From contig JAFGQJ010000281.1 in assembly GCA_016935715.1 (NCBI GenBank), positions 1 to 7,080 of the forward strand: a DNA stretch of 7,080 nt, read 5' to 3'. The DNA comes from Spirochaetales bacterium. GTDB lineage: Bacteria > Spirochaetota > Spirochaetia > SZUA-6 > DRHE01. Every line of letters starts with the position of its first letter. The stretch's first letter is position 1. A program made the position numbers and the translations under genes. The notes under the pieces were generated by a model. The model saw only the letters and a program-made list of their open reading frames with translations, had not been told where the DNA came from and searched no databases. This document shows, piece by piece, positions 6,590 through 7,080 of the stretch.

Positions 6590-7080
6590 ATGAAACGAAG
6601 TATTATCGCCGGCGTTCTCCTGATGCTGGCGCTCACGGCATGGCCGGTGGAGTTGAAGCCGCCGATGGACAGCTTCTGGATCTCCTCGGGTGCCGGATAC
6701 CGCAACGATCCGATGGGCGGCCAAGAGGAATCCCGGCTGCACAAGGGAATAGACCTGGTCGGTCCGCACCGGGCCCCGGTCAAAGCCGCGGCAGCCGGAG
6801 TGGTCGCCGAACACTGGCCCTCGCCGAACGGATTCTACAGGGGTCATCCCATTTACGGGGGGCTGGTGGTCATCGATCACCTGAACGGGACGCTCACCCT
6901 CTACGGCCACCTGTCCACCACCTACGTCAGCGAAGGGGATGAGGTGAAAACCGGTGAGATTATCGGGAGGCAGGGCAACACGGGAGTATCCACAGGAGAA
7001 CACCTTCACTTCGAGGTGATCGTCAATCCCCTGCTCTTTCTCTCAAAGGGCGCCAACATCGGGCTGGACGGGACCGGGCG
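6590..7080 (+). CDS. Secreted M23 (LytM-type) peptidoglycan endopeptidase, 3' end outside window
   Basis: The first 163 codons are present and the frame is open at the window edge. A signal peptide (MKRSIIAGVLLMLALTAWP, cleavage near residue 17-20) is followed almost at once by an M23 zinc metallopeptidase domain. His51 and Asp55 (LHKGIDLVG) and His140 of the HLHFEV motif (138-143) are the expected zinc ligands, and His107 (LYGHLS) and His138 the catalytic histidines, so the site is complete and probably active. M23 enzymes of this class cut peptide crosslinks in peptidoglycan, so a periplasmic role in wall remodelling or cell division is likely; the precise bond is not predictable. A loop of about ten extra residues (about 76-89, WPSPNGFYRGHPIY) precedes the VVIDH strand. 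There are no LysM, SH3 or coiled-coil domains ahead of the catalytic domain, and anything after residue 163 is unseen. The start is supported by GGGA at 7 bases and the fit of the signal peptide; no ATG lies in frame between it and the promoter. Confidence 0.93.
   Translation, partial: MKRSIIAGVLLMLALTAWPVELKPPMDSFWISSGAGYRNDPMGGQEESRLHKGIDLVGPHRAPVKAAAAGVVAEHWPSPNGFYRGHPIYGGLVVIDHLNGTLTLYGHLSTTYVSEGDEVKTGEIIGRQGNTGVSTGEHLHFEVIVNPLLFLSKGANIGLDGTG

Noticed and set aside
6481..6942. 153-codon plus-strand frame overlapping the M23 peptidase start
   Set aside because: It is in a different frame from the peptidase. Its product is low-complexity Arg/Gly/Pro-rich over the coding overlap, whereas the frame from 6590 holds a signal peptide and all M23 motifs.

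Overview
The window reads as ordinary chromosomal DNA from a GC-rich, Gram-negative-type bacterium. The gene content (a large TPR protein beside a secreted LamG/FN3 protein, next to uvrC and a small secreted M23 peptidase) suggests a free-living spirochaete of the Spirochaeta/Treponema group. This is an impression from protein style, not a proven assignment. No mobile element, CRISPR array, tRNA, rRNA or other sign of recent transfer was seen.

Layout. A divergent junction near 4594-4619 splits the window. To its left, on the minus strand, lies a two-gene unit. First is an exported protein with a LamG-like jelly roll, a second beta-rich module and a C-terminal fibronectin type III domain (start 4593, stop 3085). 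Twelve bases further comes a 1016-residue TPR protein (3072 to 22). Its 14 TPRs are in unbroken 34-residue register, followed by an acidic and Pro/Gln-rich linker and a distinct helical C-terminus. A third gene may begin at the window edge (ATG at 17 on the minus strand). To the right, on the plus strand, are a complete uvrC (4620-6437), a 152-base gap with a hairpin and a good sigma-70-type promoter, and the 5' part of a secreted M23/LytM endopeptidase gene cut by the window edge (6590 onward).

How the genes relate. uvrC is a housekeeping nucleotide excision repair gene and its product has no evident functional tie to its neighbours. The LamG/FN3 and TPR genes are almost certainly co-transcribed. 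One product is exported and the other has no signal peptide, so any joint role (surface or envelope organisation, for example) is a guess. The two divergent units may share one promoter core, the self-complementary octamer ATTATAAT at 4592-4599. The points most worth a second look are this compact divergent promoter, the unrecognised C-terminal domain of the TPR protein, and the LamG-TPR pairing. I did not find a clear new defence, mobile or RNA-based system.
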